From Lumbricus rubellus (lineage: Eukaryota; Annelida; Clitellata; Crassiclitellata; Lumbricidae), in assembly GCA_945859605.1 (NCBI GenBank), contig OX243812.1:46203657-46267656 (forward strand): a stretch of 64,000 bases of DNA. The letters run 5' to 3'. The position numbers were made by a program, and so were the translations under genes. Under the pieces are notes generated by a model, which saw only the letters and a list, made by a program, of their open reading frames with translations, had not been told where the DNA came from and did not search any database. This document shows positions 13,139-24,599 of the stretch, piece after piece; positions within the stretch are counted from its first letter, which is position 1, and each line of letters begins with the position of its first letter.

Positions 13139-14166
13139 CTATGCGGTTAGATAGATCTACATGTATAGGGTATGTCGATAGTCATTTCTAAGCGAACCCG
13201 CGTTTCAAAACAACAACCTGCTGGAGGGAGAGTTATACAGTGAAGATTAATTAAGTCCTAGATTGACATCTTATTGTATCCGTAGCGACTCGATCCTGCG
13301 CTGATAGTTCACCGATATAAGCGCTAGATAAATGAGCTTCTGTTTATATCCAGATTTTCCATTCAATTATAACGACCGTTAATTGTCTTACGTCTGATGT
13401 GATAGACATCTGCGAGAATAACGCGACACTAATTAAATTGCTTCATCGGGTAAGAAACATAATTCTCGACCATAATTATATTAAAGTAATTTAATGGACG
13501 GAATTAAATATTCAGTAGCAGGCAAATGGAGATTTACTCATGATAAAATTGAAGCGACATTCATAATGGCCATACCGAAAACCAAGCAATTAATGTCTCG
13601 TATTGAAACTCAAGCAAAATAATCACCGGCCATGAGTATAGGACTTGGCTCCCACACCGGATACCGTAATTATTGGGCATGGTCGCGTGATCTGTCCAAT
13701 GCGCCAAACGCAGGTGTAAAAAAACCGTGTAAATGATGGGTACCAATAATTTTGCCAGAGACTCCGGGGTGGACTACGTTCCAATGGTTCCGGAATCGTC
13801 GGTCCAAGGAACTACTGAGGGGGTACGATGTGTCTTTTCACAGAAAACCTCGTCGATTTTATCCACTGCAAGATAAAAAATTTCATCGGTGATGAGACAC
13901 TGATTGCTCGTATACAATGGAAAATTCACCAACGTTAAACACCAGCACTTTATAGGTAGCGGCTTGACATCTACAGCACATACAGCGCCATCCTTTATAT
14001 AATGCGGTTAGCAATTGGTCAATTAAAGAAAATACCTGTCTGTTATCTTATCTAAGTTATCTTAGGACCTATTTATTTTTGTTATGCAGCGCTCTCAATA
14101 TGTTTTCCTATTCCACGTCCAATGCCATGTTCTTGGCTATAGTTGACCTTTTGCCCCATTTGAACC
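13139..14166. other. No recognisable gene
   Basis: Unique sequence with short ORFs only. Confidence 0.45.
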
Positions 14167-14234
14167 CAATGAACAAATAGAATAGATAGCTCAGCCTACA
14201 ATAATTGTAAGCTATCTGTTCTATTTGTTCATTG
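14167..14234. repeat. 25-bp hairpin with 18-base loop
   Basis: 14167-14191 pairs with 14210-14234 at 24 of 25 positions; the stem includes GAACAAATAGAATAGATAGC. It could be a tiny snapback insertion or a small hairpin RNA. The stem is short for a canonical pre-miRNA. Confidence 0.75.
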
Positions 14235-14739
14235 CGTGACATGGATCGTTGACTGGAATGCAATTGTACATTAGGGGCCAGGTTGATATAAGCTCTTAGT
14301 TTTTCCGGACTTCCTGTTGCTTAGAGACTGCTCTGTATCCACTACTTGTAGACTACTCATGTTTTTTTTGTTTCTTTGGCAATAAATAAATAAATAAGCT
14401 CAGTCCATTGCACTTTCAAGTCTTGGACATAGAAAACGATCAAGGATCCAACGCCAAACTCTTTCATTGCTTTTATATAAAAGTCGAATTGCGGTCACTG
14501 ATCAATAAAGCACATCGCCTACTACATGTATATAAGGGCCTACAATGTATTATGTACACAAAATTAATATCCAACCAATTCTCAATACCAGTTCACATAT
14601 GACTTCTGTTAGTTGGATTAACGATGATAGATTGATACGTCATGTCTGAAATATTTAACAGAGTTGTTATGTCTTGTTTTGGAGTAACCGAGGTATGATC
14701 CGCAGTGCAGTGTATTACAGATGTATAATACAGCGTAGA

Positions 14740-14862
14740 GCTCTGCGCCGGCCGCGCCGCGCCGCCGCCGCCGACAATTTGTGGGCGCCGCCGCCGCCGA
14801 CTTTTCTGAGTCGGCGCGCCGGCGTTGCCGCCGCCGACAATTTTTCGGCGCGCCGCCGATGC
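14740..14862 (-). repeat. GC-rich dispersed repeat, copy A
   Basis: GCCGCCGCCGCCGAC-type blocks separated by short T/A runs, strikingly GC-rich against AT-rich flanks. Shares order and spacing of blocks with 16040-16170. On the minus strand both copies translate to a similar Gly- and Arg-rich peptide (RRRRRP...GGGGAAR), so the similarity extends across the unit. Confidence 0.7.
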
Positions 14863-15117
14863 CACGTTGATTCGTATATTTCTTTTTGCTGAATTTTTCA
14901 ACTCTTGCATGATTTCGCTAAAAACATTGTTGCGTCAGAGCGAAGAAGATTCTTTTTCATGCGTACTTCGATTTTTTCTGGCGATTTTGTGTCAATGCTA
15001 TGAAACCTATGATGTTACCTCCTCGTTTTGATTTTTGGAACAGTGCGCTTAACGTTTAAACTTTTGTTCATCTTGTGATTTGATTCGACTTGCGCAGCAA
15101 CAATGGCAAAAAGTACT

Positions 15118-15568
15118 GTATGTATGTATGACATTGTATGTATGTATGTATGTATGTATGTATGTATGTATGTATGTATGTATGTATGTATGTATGTATG
15201 TATGTATGTATGTATGTATGTATGTATGTATGTATGTATGTATGTATGTATGTATGTATGTATGTATGCATGTATTCATGTATGTATTTATGTATGTATG
15301 TATGTATGTATGTATGTATGTATGTATGTATGTATGTATGTATGATATTGCATGCATGTATGTATGTATGTATGTATGTATGTATGTATGTATGTATGTA
15401 TGTATGTATGTATGTATGTATGTATGTATGTAGTATGTACGCATGTATGTATGTATGTATGTATGTATGTATGTATGTATGTATGTACATGTATGTATGT
15501 ATGTATGTACATGGATGTACGTATGTATGTAAAATATGTATGCATGTATGAGTGTATGTACGTATGCG
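15118..15568. repeat. (ATGT)n microsatellite, ~450 bp
   Basis: Nearly uninterrupted TGTA tetranucleotides with a few interruptions (15342, 15432). All frames are open as Tyr-Val-Cys-Met or Tyr-Ile-His-Thr repeats, so ORFs here are artefacts. Confidence 0.95.
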
Positions 15569-15589
15569 TACTTGTATGCAGCAATCAAT

Positions 15590-15760
15590 CAATCTGCATG
15601 CGCACCGTTATACAATTTCAGCAGATCGCGTCAAGAAAATGGGCCTCATTCGGCAGATCAAAGAAATTAAGTGCAAAGAAGTTATTAAAAATCCCAAAGT
15701 ATTTTTGGAGGATCATAAGGCAGGCCGGCCCAAGAGTAAAATAGGCAGGTAGCACCGCCA
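15590..15760 (+). repeat. Dispersed repeat, copy 1 (partner at 48525-48645)
   Basis: The block containing CAAAGAAATTAAGTGCAAA, then AAGAGTAAAATAGGCAGG, and ending CGCCACTG is matched in the same order at 48525-48645. Its left part TTTCAGCAGATCGCGTCA also matches 48260. In both places a tandem repeat lies directly upstream. The terminal CGCCACTG resembles hAT-type ends, but no left end or target duplication could be found. Confidence 0.6.
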
Positions 15761-16039
15761 CTGAGCAAGCAGTTCTTTAACTTGTATTTGTAGGTTATGT
15801 AAGCTGGAGGCCTGAATTTGAAAACGATGTCAAGTTGTTTTTCATCCAATCTTTGTATAGGCTATCATTTTTCTATATGAATGTACATGTCTGTTCTGAG
15901 AATAATTGTTTCTCGCGGATTTTGATTAAAGACCAGATAACTCCCAAAACAATGGCTGAACGCGCAAAAATTGTTTTTTATAGGATGCCTGTGTAGCAAC
16001 TTTTGAAATAAGCACGCGACCCTTGAACATTAATCCTTC

Positions 16040-16170
16040 GACGCCGCGCCGCGCCGCCGACGCCGACATTTCGAGGGCGCCGCCGCCGCCGATTTTTGTT
16101 TGTCGGCGCACCGCCGCCGCCGACCAAAAATGACCGGCGCGCCGCGCCGACACTCTCAAGTCGGCGCATG
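16040..16170 (-). repeat. GC-rich dispersed repeat, copy B
   Basis: Same block structure as 14740-14862 in the same orientation (GGCGCCGCCGCCGCCGA, T-run, then TCGGCGC). Identity is clearly below 100 percent, so the copies are old or fast-diverging. Confidence 0.7.
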
Positions 16171-16239
16171 GCTCTGATACAGCGCCGGTCCTTAGACACG
16201 TACATACCCAATAGGGCCAATACAGCGCTGCTTAGCATC

Positions 16240-17578
16240 CTAGTCAGGCCTGCACCAAATTACTGGCTGTTTGTTGTCTGTGCAATCGGACACAATTTGC
16301 TACTGACTGCAGACGCCTTTTTAACGATCGTTGAATTCTGAAGACACGCTCGCAGCCGATTACGAATCCTCATCATGCATTCGTCCTAACTGCTTCTTGG
16401 AAGATGCATAATTAGCTGCATGCCATTGACGTGTAAACGGTATAAACGCGAGAGGACAGATGTCTAGCAATTGGTGAGGGTTCATCCTGGCAAATGATCC
16501 GCCACAGTTGTTGTCGTCGGATCTGGAAAAACCCTTCGTGCAGTTTCTAGCAGAATGTTAAAGCAAAGGGAAAGATTAATGGCACAAATGACACACGCGA
16601 ATTATTCCGCACAGAATCGAAACATTGCGGCTGCCTTCATTACGGATTCACTGGACAAACAGTTTTTGGTTTTCATGTATAGGCTACAAGCCAGAATTTG
16701 TTTATGAAGCTTTAGCGAGTTTCCATCTGATAGAAGTCTATGCACGAAACGATTGTGTTTAGAACCACAGAACCATTGTTGACAACGTTTTCCATTCAGT
16801 AGGACGGTGTAGGCCTACTGCACTGAATTCGTGAATAATTAGGTTCAAGACTTCTGAACGAGACAACATTTGAATGTTTCGCCTTTGATTCCATAATGAA
16901 TATTTGTTTTCGTTATTAATAGTTGCGCAGCTGTTTAATTTCAAGCTTCTATAGGCCTACTCTGTAGCCTAGAGCCCTAGATCGTGCACAAAAAACTACA
17001 TAAAAAGAAACAGATGACATGCAGCCTATATCCTGGCTACACCAACGTGAAGCGTCCAGTCCCATGCAGTCCATACGCTGGTCTGAGGACGTCAGAGGAA
17101 TATGAGTGCTGCAGTGTGTTCTGTACAGTCTAACGTCAGCTGATTACAATTAAGATCCAGCCGCTGCATGCTTTGTATGGAAATTGACAACGCCCCAGAT
17201 CCAGGCAAATTACGTTGAGCGTATACGTGATTGCTATGCAATGTATGCATGAGCGAAAATAGTTGGTAATGCCATGATTCAGGGAAAATGCGTTCGATTG
17301 ATGGCCTGAACAACTACGGAGGTGACTTGTCCAATGGAGAGTCACCCGTTCGTGGAAGACAACTGAGGCGTAGAAAATATCATTGACGATGAACTCATCG
17401 TCGACGACTCACGATTGTGTCGGAAACGAGGTTATACGGTAATCGTATAACGCAGTATTATACGCAGGCTTTCATTTGATCCAGGTTCACCCACGCAAGC
17501 TGTGAACTTTTCAATTTCAAAGCTGGGTCGAATGCTATACGCTGCGATATTTGGCCTATATTCGGCTATATACATCAT
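16240..17578. other. No recognisable gene
   Basis: Unique sequence, ORFs below 75 codons, two TAGGCCTA octamers (16810, 16952). Confidence 0.45.
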
Positions 17579-17630
17579 TTGATATCGATTTGTACGGTGT
17601 GTTGCATGTTATCCATTCCATCACACTGCA

Positions 17631-17666
<36 letters not shown>

Positions 17667-17771
17667 AATTATTAATATGCTAAAGAATTTCACACTGCAG
17701 CATATATATATATATAGGCTGCAGTGTGATGGAATGGATAACATGCAACACACCGTAGAAATCGATATCAA
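17579..17771. repeat. 193-bp palindrome with TA-rich centre
   Basis: The outer arms of ~53 bp (17579-17631 and ~17719-17771) are near-perfect reverse complements with one G/C mismatch; the arms contain GTTGCATGTTATCCATTCCA. Inside lies a direct repeat CACACTGCAGCATATATATA (17622 and 17691) and (TA)n. This looks like a snapback insertion or a duplication-inversion event. Confidence 0.85.
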
Positions 17772-17799
17772 CGATTCCGATCTCTGTCTTTGCTGATCA

Positions 17800-19000
17800 T
17801 AAGACAAAGCAAAAGACTTAAGCTGACACTAATTGTATCAGACACAGTTATTTAGGCCACTCCATGTTTAAAACTGAACAGAAAAACAACACCAGCATTC
17901 GCTTCTCAGACTAATAGGAATTTATACGAGATCCGATAGTCTTTTATATAGCGCCTTTAATCCTCGATTGCGTCATTTGTGTGGCGCGAGTTCTTGTTCG
18001 CAATGGCCAATAATCCACCAATATTACAGAGAAAAGGAGACACAGACAGATCTTCTGTAACGGATGCTATAGCATCATCCTATCGATTGTTTAATTAATC
18101 TTAGACTGGAAATAAAAGCAATCGATCCTGGCTCAAGGATATGTGAATGATGGATCAAATAATTAAGGACAATGTATCGTCTTAATCCATTCGTAATTGT
18201 CGGCAGATCCACAGTTATGAAAAGGGTGTTTGTGTCACATGCATATTGAGCCATAAAATGATCACACATATTTATTACTTCTAACGCCACATGAGTCAAC
18301 ATAAGCCTTGATCATACTTTGCAATAAACTACAAAATAGCATTAGACCAAAGAAAGTAAGATATTAGACTATGCTTTATATCATCACAGTTTCTTTTCAA
18401 ACTATAATTTTATTAGCTGTTGCTGTGTTAAGGGTCGTACTTGGGCAATAGGATTTCGAGTAGGCCTAATCAAACTTAAGATTCTTGAGGTAACTAAAGA
18501 ATTTTAATTATAAATATTTCATTAATTATAAGTATAACATAACAGAGCATACCAGACGACAGATCGACAACTCAATATTACACAACATAGCACGAAATAA
18601 TTTAATAATTTAATATGGGCTCATATGAAAAAAATGGAACACAATCTAATAATTTTCATAGACAAGTCTGCTTTGCTCATATAGGCCTACTTCTCTATAG
18701 CGTTGTACTACTTTTTACCTTGCCACTCTTTCCCAAAGTTCAGATTTCTGTCATCCTAAACACTGTTTCGCACTATCATCTGCACTTGCTCAAACGTCTT
18801 TATGCCTTGCCATCGGAAGGAGTTCTATGAGTGGTTGCAGTAGATAGCAAGTCATCGGGACATTCTCTTCAGATCGTGTTTTTTTGGCTACACCACATGC
18901 ACTAACGCTACCTGTATACGCTGTGCTAAGTGATGCTAAATATAATTTAAAACGAAGGTAGCATTAATTTATCAGTACGATGTGATGCCGTATAACTCAG
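17800..19000. other. No recognisable gene
   Basis: AT-rich unique DNA with two TAGGCCTA octamers (18462, 18682). Confidence 0.45.
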
Positions 19001-19009
19001 CACAATTTA

Positions 19010-19215
19010 GAACAATAGATACATAACAATGCAATGCATCGTAATGCAATACAATGCATGACGACGATACAATGCAAAAGCAATACAATGCGTCACATTA
19101 CAATACGTAACAACACATTCAAATGCAGTACTCAAAATACAATACAGCACCTACATACACTTTAATTAAACAATTATAAAATACAATACATAGCAATACA
19201 TGGAAACACAATACG
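19010..19215. repeat. Degenerate AATAC/AATGC pentamer-type simple sequence
   Basis: Repeated CAATAC and CAATGC words over ~200 bp, too irregular for a fixed unit. Confidence 0.6.
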
Positions 19216-19406
19216 TACGTAACAATAAGTAAAGTCGTCCAAGGGCCGGAGGCCCGTACGGTTGGCGCTCATCTCCTTTTCTTGGCCCCATAACAATACA
19301 AAACATAATAATATGATACAGTGCAATACTGCATTCCTCGCCGTCCTGCCTGCCAACATGGAACCAGTTTTAAGGATCCATATTTCCATAATAATGGACA
19401 TCTAAT

Positions 19407-19773
19407 CATGGGCGGTGACTTGGGCGGAGATTTGCAGGGAACGAACGAGTGACCGAAGGAAGGACGCGAGATTTTGGGCTGAGTCGCCGACGAAATTTTC
19501 CATCTTTTTACCAATCAAAATTTCTGACGACCTTTTTTAGTAATATCCAGGGAAAAAATCCATTTTGTCTGTCAAAACAGCTGCTGACTTTTTTAGTCAT
19601 TTGTTCGAAAATCTCTTCTTCTAACATTTTATTTATTATTTTATTTCGGAAATTGTAACGTCACCAGTGTGCTCATGAAGTGTCCATGTTCTGACACTTA
19701 ACGATTGAACCGTCCCCCCAACACATTCATTGAGAGGGAGCGTCCCCTCTGTTCCCCTAAGTCTCCGCCCATG
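19407..19773. mobile_element. hAT-type non-autonomous element, TIR family CATGGGCGG
   Basis: The ends are CATGGGCGGTGACTT and the reverse complement of CATGGGCGGAGACTT (14 of 15 match). The flanking octamers CATCTAAT (19399-19406) and CCTCTAAT (19774-19781) match at 7 of 8, consistent with an aged 8-bp target duplication. It is 367 bp with no transposase. A second member with the same end motif lies at 51979-52145. Confidence 0.7.
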
Positions 19774-19781
19774 CCTCTAAT

Positions 19782-20950
19782 GCCCGTAGAAAATAATGCT
19801 GGTAAGGACCAGAATTGAATTGCGTGCTATAGGACTTAACCTACTACACGAACTGCAACGTTATCGAATTATCAACCTACATTGTTTGCCGGGTATTGAT
19901 TCAGCGTTCAAGTGCAGTGATCCGCCCATGCATGTGTTACAACAGTTGCATTGCTCTGAAGTTATAATATACGAGAAGCATGATATAAGACGAGCTGCTG
20001 TTGCAGCGCACAGTGAACAAATTTGGTTAGGAGTTTTGACATATTATTTGTTTTAGAGATGAATGAATAGCTGGGTTGCATGAATTGAATTGCTAGCTGT
20101 TGAATCGATTTCATTGATGTCCTCATGCAGATATTATGGGCATTGAAATCGGACGAGGGTCAAATGGTAACCTGCAGGCTTTTGTAGGTCTTATTCTTAC
20201 GCGTATCAACATCGAAATGCATAAGGTGCCAGGTAGATATTTGGCCGAGGCAATGAAATCGGATAAATCTATATTATAAACGGAATACGAACTTGACCAG
20301 CATGACTATAACAGGTCAGTTGATTGTATTCAACTATTTATGTACAGGTTGAGGCAAAACAACTCGACCAGTTATTATTCTATTCAACGTGAACGGCTAG
20401 AATTAACAGACATTAACAGACGTTATCCTTATTGAAAGTAGAATCAGGATTTAAATGTTCTGATCTATATTTATGGACTCTTACGAAATGGCAAAGAATT
20501 GCGAGAAGCATATACATTCGACATCTTACAGTAAACCATCTATTGCGTTTGGCCATGATTTCTAACCAGTCACTACTAAGTCTTTCGTTTGGACGGTATA
20601 CATGTACAAGAGTGACTTGAAGGTAATTTGAAATTCATAGTCACGTATTATAGGCCTACTTATCTCCTTAGTGGCAGTCTATAGAGTGAATTAATCTAAG
20701 ACATTGAGAGGATATGGTATGGTCAGACACATTTAATGCGGTTCGATTGTTCTACAATGAAGATCTGAATCGGCCTTTGAGTTATTACTGAACAATTTGG
20801 TCCTGGGCATGACGTTAAACTGCATCCATCCTCTGCCACAGGGAACCAACAACGTCCCTGTGCCGGTCCTAAGCCCGGACAAAATGAGGAAGGTTTGCCA
20901 GATGGGTGGCGATACGCTGGCAGTGAAAAACCAAGACGATTGTAATCCGC
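19782..20950. other. No recognisable gene
   Basis: Short ORFs only; a 134-codon minus ORF (20723-21127) does not resemble a known family. Confidence 0.4.
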
Positions 20951-20959
20951 CGAAACCAC

Positions 20960-21290
20960 AACACAAGTAACATAGCTACCCAGATGCTTCAAGGTGTCAT
21001 GATGTGAAGCAGACATGCACAGGTTGGTCAGGACAGACCGATGGAGAGGGTCGGGGGAGAGAGCGTGGGACACAACGGGCATTGACCCACGTTGTCCTTC
21101 GTGCCTCTTTTTCACGATTCTCTTCAATCAGACAAGGTGGTTTAGATGCTCCAAGATGTTAATGGTATGGAGCAAACCTGCCGACCGGACCGGTTGAAGC
21201 TGGGCAACATGGCACGAGACAGACTCAGACAGAGAGTGGCATCGGACTCCTACGGGCATTGAGCCTAAGGATATTGATGATGATGATGAA
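20960..21290 (+). repeat. Possible LINE 3'-end remnants, two tandem blocks
   Basis: Two similar blocks (20981-21099 and 21144-21264) each start GATGCTYCAAGRTGT and end with a frame giving TTGIDP or PTGIEP after an Arg/Asp/Trp-rich stretch. This resembles the degenerate C-terminal tail of invertebrate non-LTR ORFs. A short (TGA)n follows. No RT domain is present, so the call is tentative. Confidence 0.3.
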
Positions 21291-21341
21291 TTTGGAATGA
21301 AATTGCCAACCGAGGATCGAATCCTTCACGATGAGACGAAA

Positions 21342-21717
21342 TCGTAAACAAGACAATGTAGTTAAACAAGACAATGTAGTCAAACAAGACAATGCAGTTA
21401 AACAAGACAATGTAGCTAAACAAGACAATGTAGTTAAACAAGACAATGTAGTTAAACAAGACAATGTAACTAAACAAGACAATGTAGTTAAACAAGACAA
21501 TGTAGTCAAACAAGACAATGCAGTTAAACATGGACAATGTAGCTAAGCAAGACAATGTTGTTAAACAAGACAATGCAGTTAAACATGGACAATGTAGCTA
21601 AGCAAGACAATGCAGTTAAACATGGACAATGTAGCTAAGCAAGACAATGCAGTTAAACATGGACAATGTAGCTAAGCAAGACAATGTTGTTAAACAAGAC
21701 AATGCAGTTAAACATGG
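21342..21717. repeat. Minisatellite: 18-bp units, then a 37-bp compound unit
   Basis: The first half repeats AAACAAGACAATGTAGTT (18 bp). From ~21520 the period becomes 37 bp by adding a variant AAACATGGACAATGTAGCT. The change shows a second round of amplification using a two-unit block with a 1-bp insertion. Confidence 0.9.
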
Positions 21718-22230
21718 AAGCGATTTTATGAACAGAAGAACAATCGAGCAGCAAATTAATTATTATTAAGTCATTTGAGTTTAGTGTAGAAATTTTATGG
21801 GTCGTCATATTCAAAACTCTTGCTGTGAAAAGTACACTATAGTGTCGTAGTGCGAGTCTTTACAATAAACTAGCCTAACTGTGAATTACTGTATAGGCCT
21901 AATCAACCTAAAAATCCACAGAATGTATGCATATTGTATGTATCGATAGGCCTATATTATAGAGGTGCATAGTATTACATTATGTTCTTGATTTATCTAT
22001 GCTTCGACCGAAAAGTTAAAAGCAGCAAGACGAAAGAATGGCGAAAGTTGGGTAATCAAGCTATAAAATGATCGTAGGATGGAGTGCAATTTTTTGTGCG
22101 AACTCTTTGTCTTAATGAAGAGCGATTAAGTAGCCTACAGATAAAAGATAGAGCTGACTGCAGTCGGACATTGCTTCTCATCAAAAATAAGCCGATGTTC
22201 ATCCGTCTTGCTTCTTCCATGCACATACAT

Positions 22231-22350
22231 GTATATATTATATATATTATATATATTATATATTATATATATTATATATATCATATATATTATATATATA
22301 ATATATATTATATATATTACATATATATTATATATATATTATATAATATA
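22231..22350. repeat. (AT)n-rich microsatellite
   Basis: ~120 bp of TATATTATA-type sequence. Confidence 0.9.
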
Positions 22351-23084
22351 GTCTGATATGAAGTCATTAAAGTCACAACTCCATGACATGAAAGTTCTGG
22401 TTGAACTGAGATGCCGTCCTAAAAACGATATATCTCATTTCGCTGTCGCATTTGCTCTACTATTATATTCAACTCTGTAAGTTCTCTTCTCATGCGTGTT
22501 TACTGTTTAAGCAGTCGGTGAATTAGCAAACTTTAAGGCAACAATGGAGAGAGAGGTCGATAGACGGGACAAATTACGCAGCTGGTTCTTCGGTACTCAC
22601 GCAATTCGTTGTTGTGCATCTGAGTCTGCTACACATGTACGTTATATGACTGCAGCAGCAGCAGACATCAGCGTGTCATGCACTGCAGTGTAAAGCTCAT
22701 GTACAGCTTTGCATTAGACGCAGGATCAGAATTAAGACGATTGACGAAGAGACTATTCCGTGACAGTCGACCAATGACAGACTGACTAATTGATTGAGTG
22801 CAGTGGCGTAACAACTGAGCCGGGGGCCCGTGGACATTCTCAGCTTGGGGGCCCTATCCATAAACGGAACTAAACAGTGAAAACAATTAGATGGCCATTT
22901 TAAAACAAGAGCGTAATTATATCTGAAGCAATTTTGGTAGCGAAATAGTGTAGGCCTACTAGTGAGTTTTCGTAAAGTTTCCCTTTATGAATGTCAGTAT
23001 TAAACGCTGTCATCAATTATAGGCTAATCCATGCGTTGTTAAGGCACATTAATGGCTCAATGCAAAGCAAGGAAACGGTTCCAC

Positions 23085-23575
23085 GACAACTGATCTACAG
23101 ACAACACGTCTAACGACAATTGGTCTACAGACAACTCGTATTGGTGAATTAGAACTGGATTTATGAGAGAGAAAAACGTTAAATGGTTTTCTAGCTTAAA
23201 TGGAAGCTGGATTGATAATTTTCATTCATGTATTTCAACATTCATCCAGCTTCTATTTCAGGTCTAAGAATATCTCATACAGCTTCTATTTCTCGTTCAT
23301 TATTTTCGTCAATCCAACTTTGATTTCAGATATAAAAATACCTTCATCCAGCTTCCATTAAAAGCGTTTTTTCATCAATCCAGCTTTTATTTTAGATCTA
23401 AAATTTGTACTTTCTTGTATATTTCTCACGTGTTATTTTCGTCAATTCGGGTTCTATTTCACCTGTAAAAGAACCTTCCATTTCCCTTGCGCTTTTCATC
23501 TGTAAAAAACTTTCATCCAGCTTCCATTTCTCAAACGCTGGACCAGTTGTCTGTAGACCAGTTGTCTGTGATTAT
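23085..23575. repeat. Nested segment with inverted ends (GGTCTACAGACAACT type)
   Basis: The left end has two copies of an ACAACTGATCTACAGACAAC-like motif, and the right end has the reverse complement (AGTTGTCTGTAGACCAGTTG). Between them, CTTCCATTT and CAGCTTCTATTTC words recur. It may be an older insertion inside the hAT element; no target duplication is visible. Confidence 0.45.
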
Positions 23576-23779
23576 TATTATTTGGTGATTATTTTCGTTT
23601 AGACACCGCAATAGTGATGATCCAGATAAAAGTAAACGAATGAATGCAGAGACTGTTATTATGAGCGGGAAGGAATGAACACTGCAATGTGCAGTGTGTA
23701 CCAGTCTCTTCAACGCTTGACTCGTATAGAGACATTGACAGAGACAGAGACAAAGACAGGTACACACAATGCCCACACT

Positions 23780-23910
23780 GAGTGAGAGAGAGTGAGAGAG
23801 GCAGACAGACGGAGAGAGAGACCTATTTGTCTCTCTCTCTCTCTCTCTCTCTCTGTCTGACAGACAAAGAGAGAGACAGACAGATAGACACACACAGTGT
23901 CACACACCGA
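23780..23910. repeat. GA/CT and GACA simple repeats
   Basis: Purine tract, then (CT)n, then (GACA)n, which can fold back on itself. Confidence 0.85.
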
Positions 23911-24423
23911 CAGCAAGATTTAGGAGCCGAAAAGAAAGCAGATACTAAGCTTATTTCAAGCATCATTCCTTAATGGATGAACGCATACCCTAGAACCTAT
24001 TACCCTAATCGTAGACCCCGCCCCTAACGTACAACTAAGTGTTGATGTCTACTACGGGTCAAATGCTCTCACATCCGATGACCCATATATACAGTCCAAG
24101 CAGACAGACACGACACATGCGTATCATTTATCATATCCGTCGTATCCAGGCTAGGTCTACAAAACTCTATAATGATTAGGGTCAGACACTACAATCTGAA
24201 ACTAACTATAAAACAAAGAACTCTGAAAAGTACATGGAACTTTTTTACTAAATAAGCTCGGGGGCCCTTTGGAGCTCGGGGGCCCGTGGATTTTGTCCAC
24301 CTTCGTTACATGGTTGTTACGCCACTGATTGAGTGATTCATTTAAGTCGTGTAAGCATCTCCAACTGACATTTATTGTAACGAATGACATCTCGACCAGT
24401 CGTCCATCCATGCATCCTCCTCC

Positions 24424-24577
24424 ACGACTCCATGTGTGTCGGTCTGCCTCATGTGTGTCTGTCTGCTCCATGTGTGTCCGTCTGCCTCATGTGTGTCTGT
24501 CTGCTTCATGTGTGTCCCCGTCTGCTCCATGTGTGCCCCCGTCTATTATATACTCCATGTGTGTCCGTCTGCTTTCC
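24424..24577. repeat. ~20-bp minisatellite (CATGTGTGTCTGTCTGCTC)
   Basis: Seven or so imperfect copies, alternating CCTC, CTCC and CTTC variants. Confidence 0.8.
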
Positions 24578-24599
24578 CTCCGCATGCTGTTTCTCAATA

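Larger units (their letters stand above)
22801..24327. mobile_element. hAT-type non-autonomous element, TIR CAGTGGCGTAACAAC
   Basis: The perfect 15-bp terminal inverted repeats CAGTGGCGTAACAAC are flanked by the exact 8-bp direct repeat ATTGAGTG (22793-22800, 24328-24335), the hAT hallmark. Both sub-terminal regions carry GGGGGCCC blocks. Length 1527 bp, no transposase. Inside are a nested inverted repeat (about 23085-23575), imperfect copies of CATCCAGCTTCTATTTC, and a GA/CT plus GACA simple-repeat block. Confidence 0.9.

Noticed and set aside
15049..15744. Several long ORFs (Tyr-Val-Cys-Met and Tyr-Ile-His-Thr repeats)
   Set aside because: Pure products of the (ATGT)n microsatellite.
23930..24130. 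Possible separate element within the 22.8-kb hAT
   Set aside because: No terminal repeats or duplications seen.
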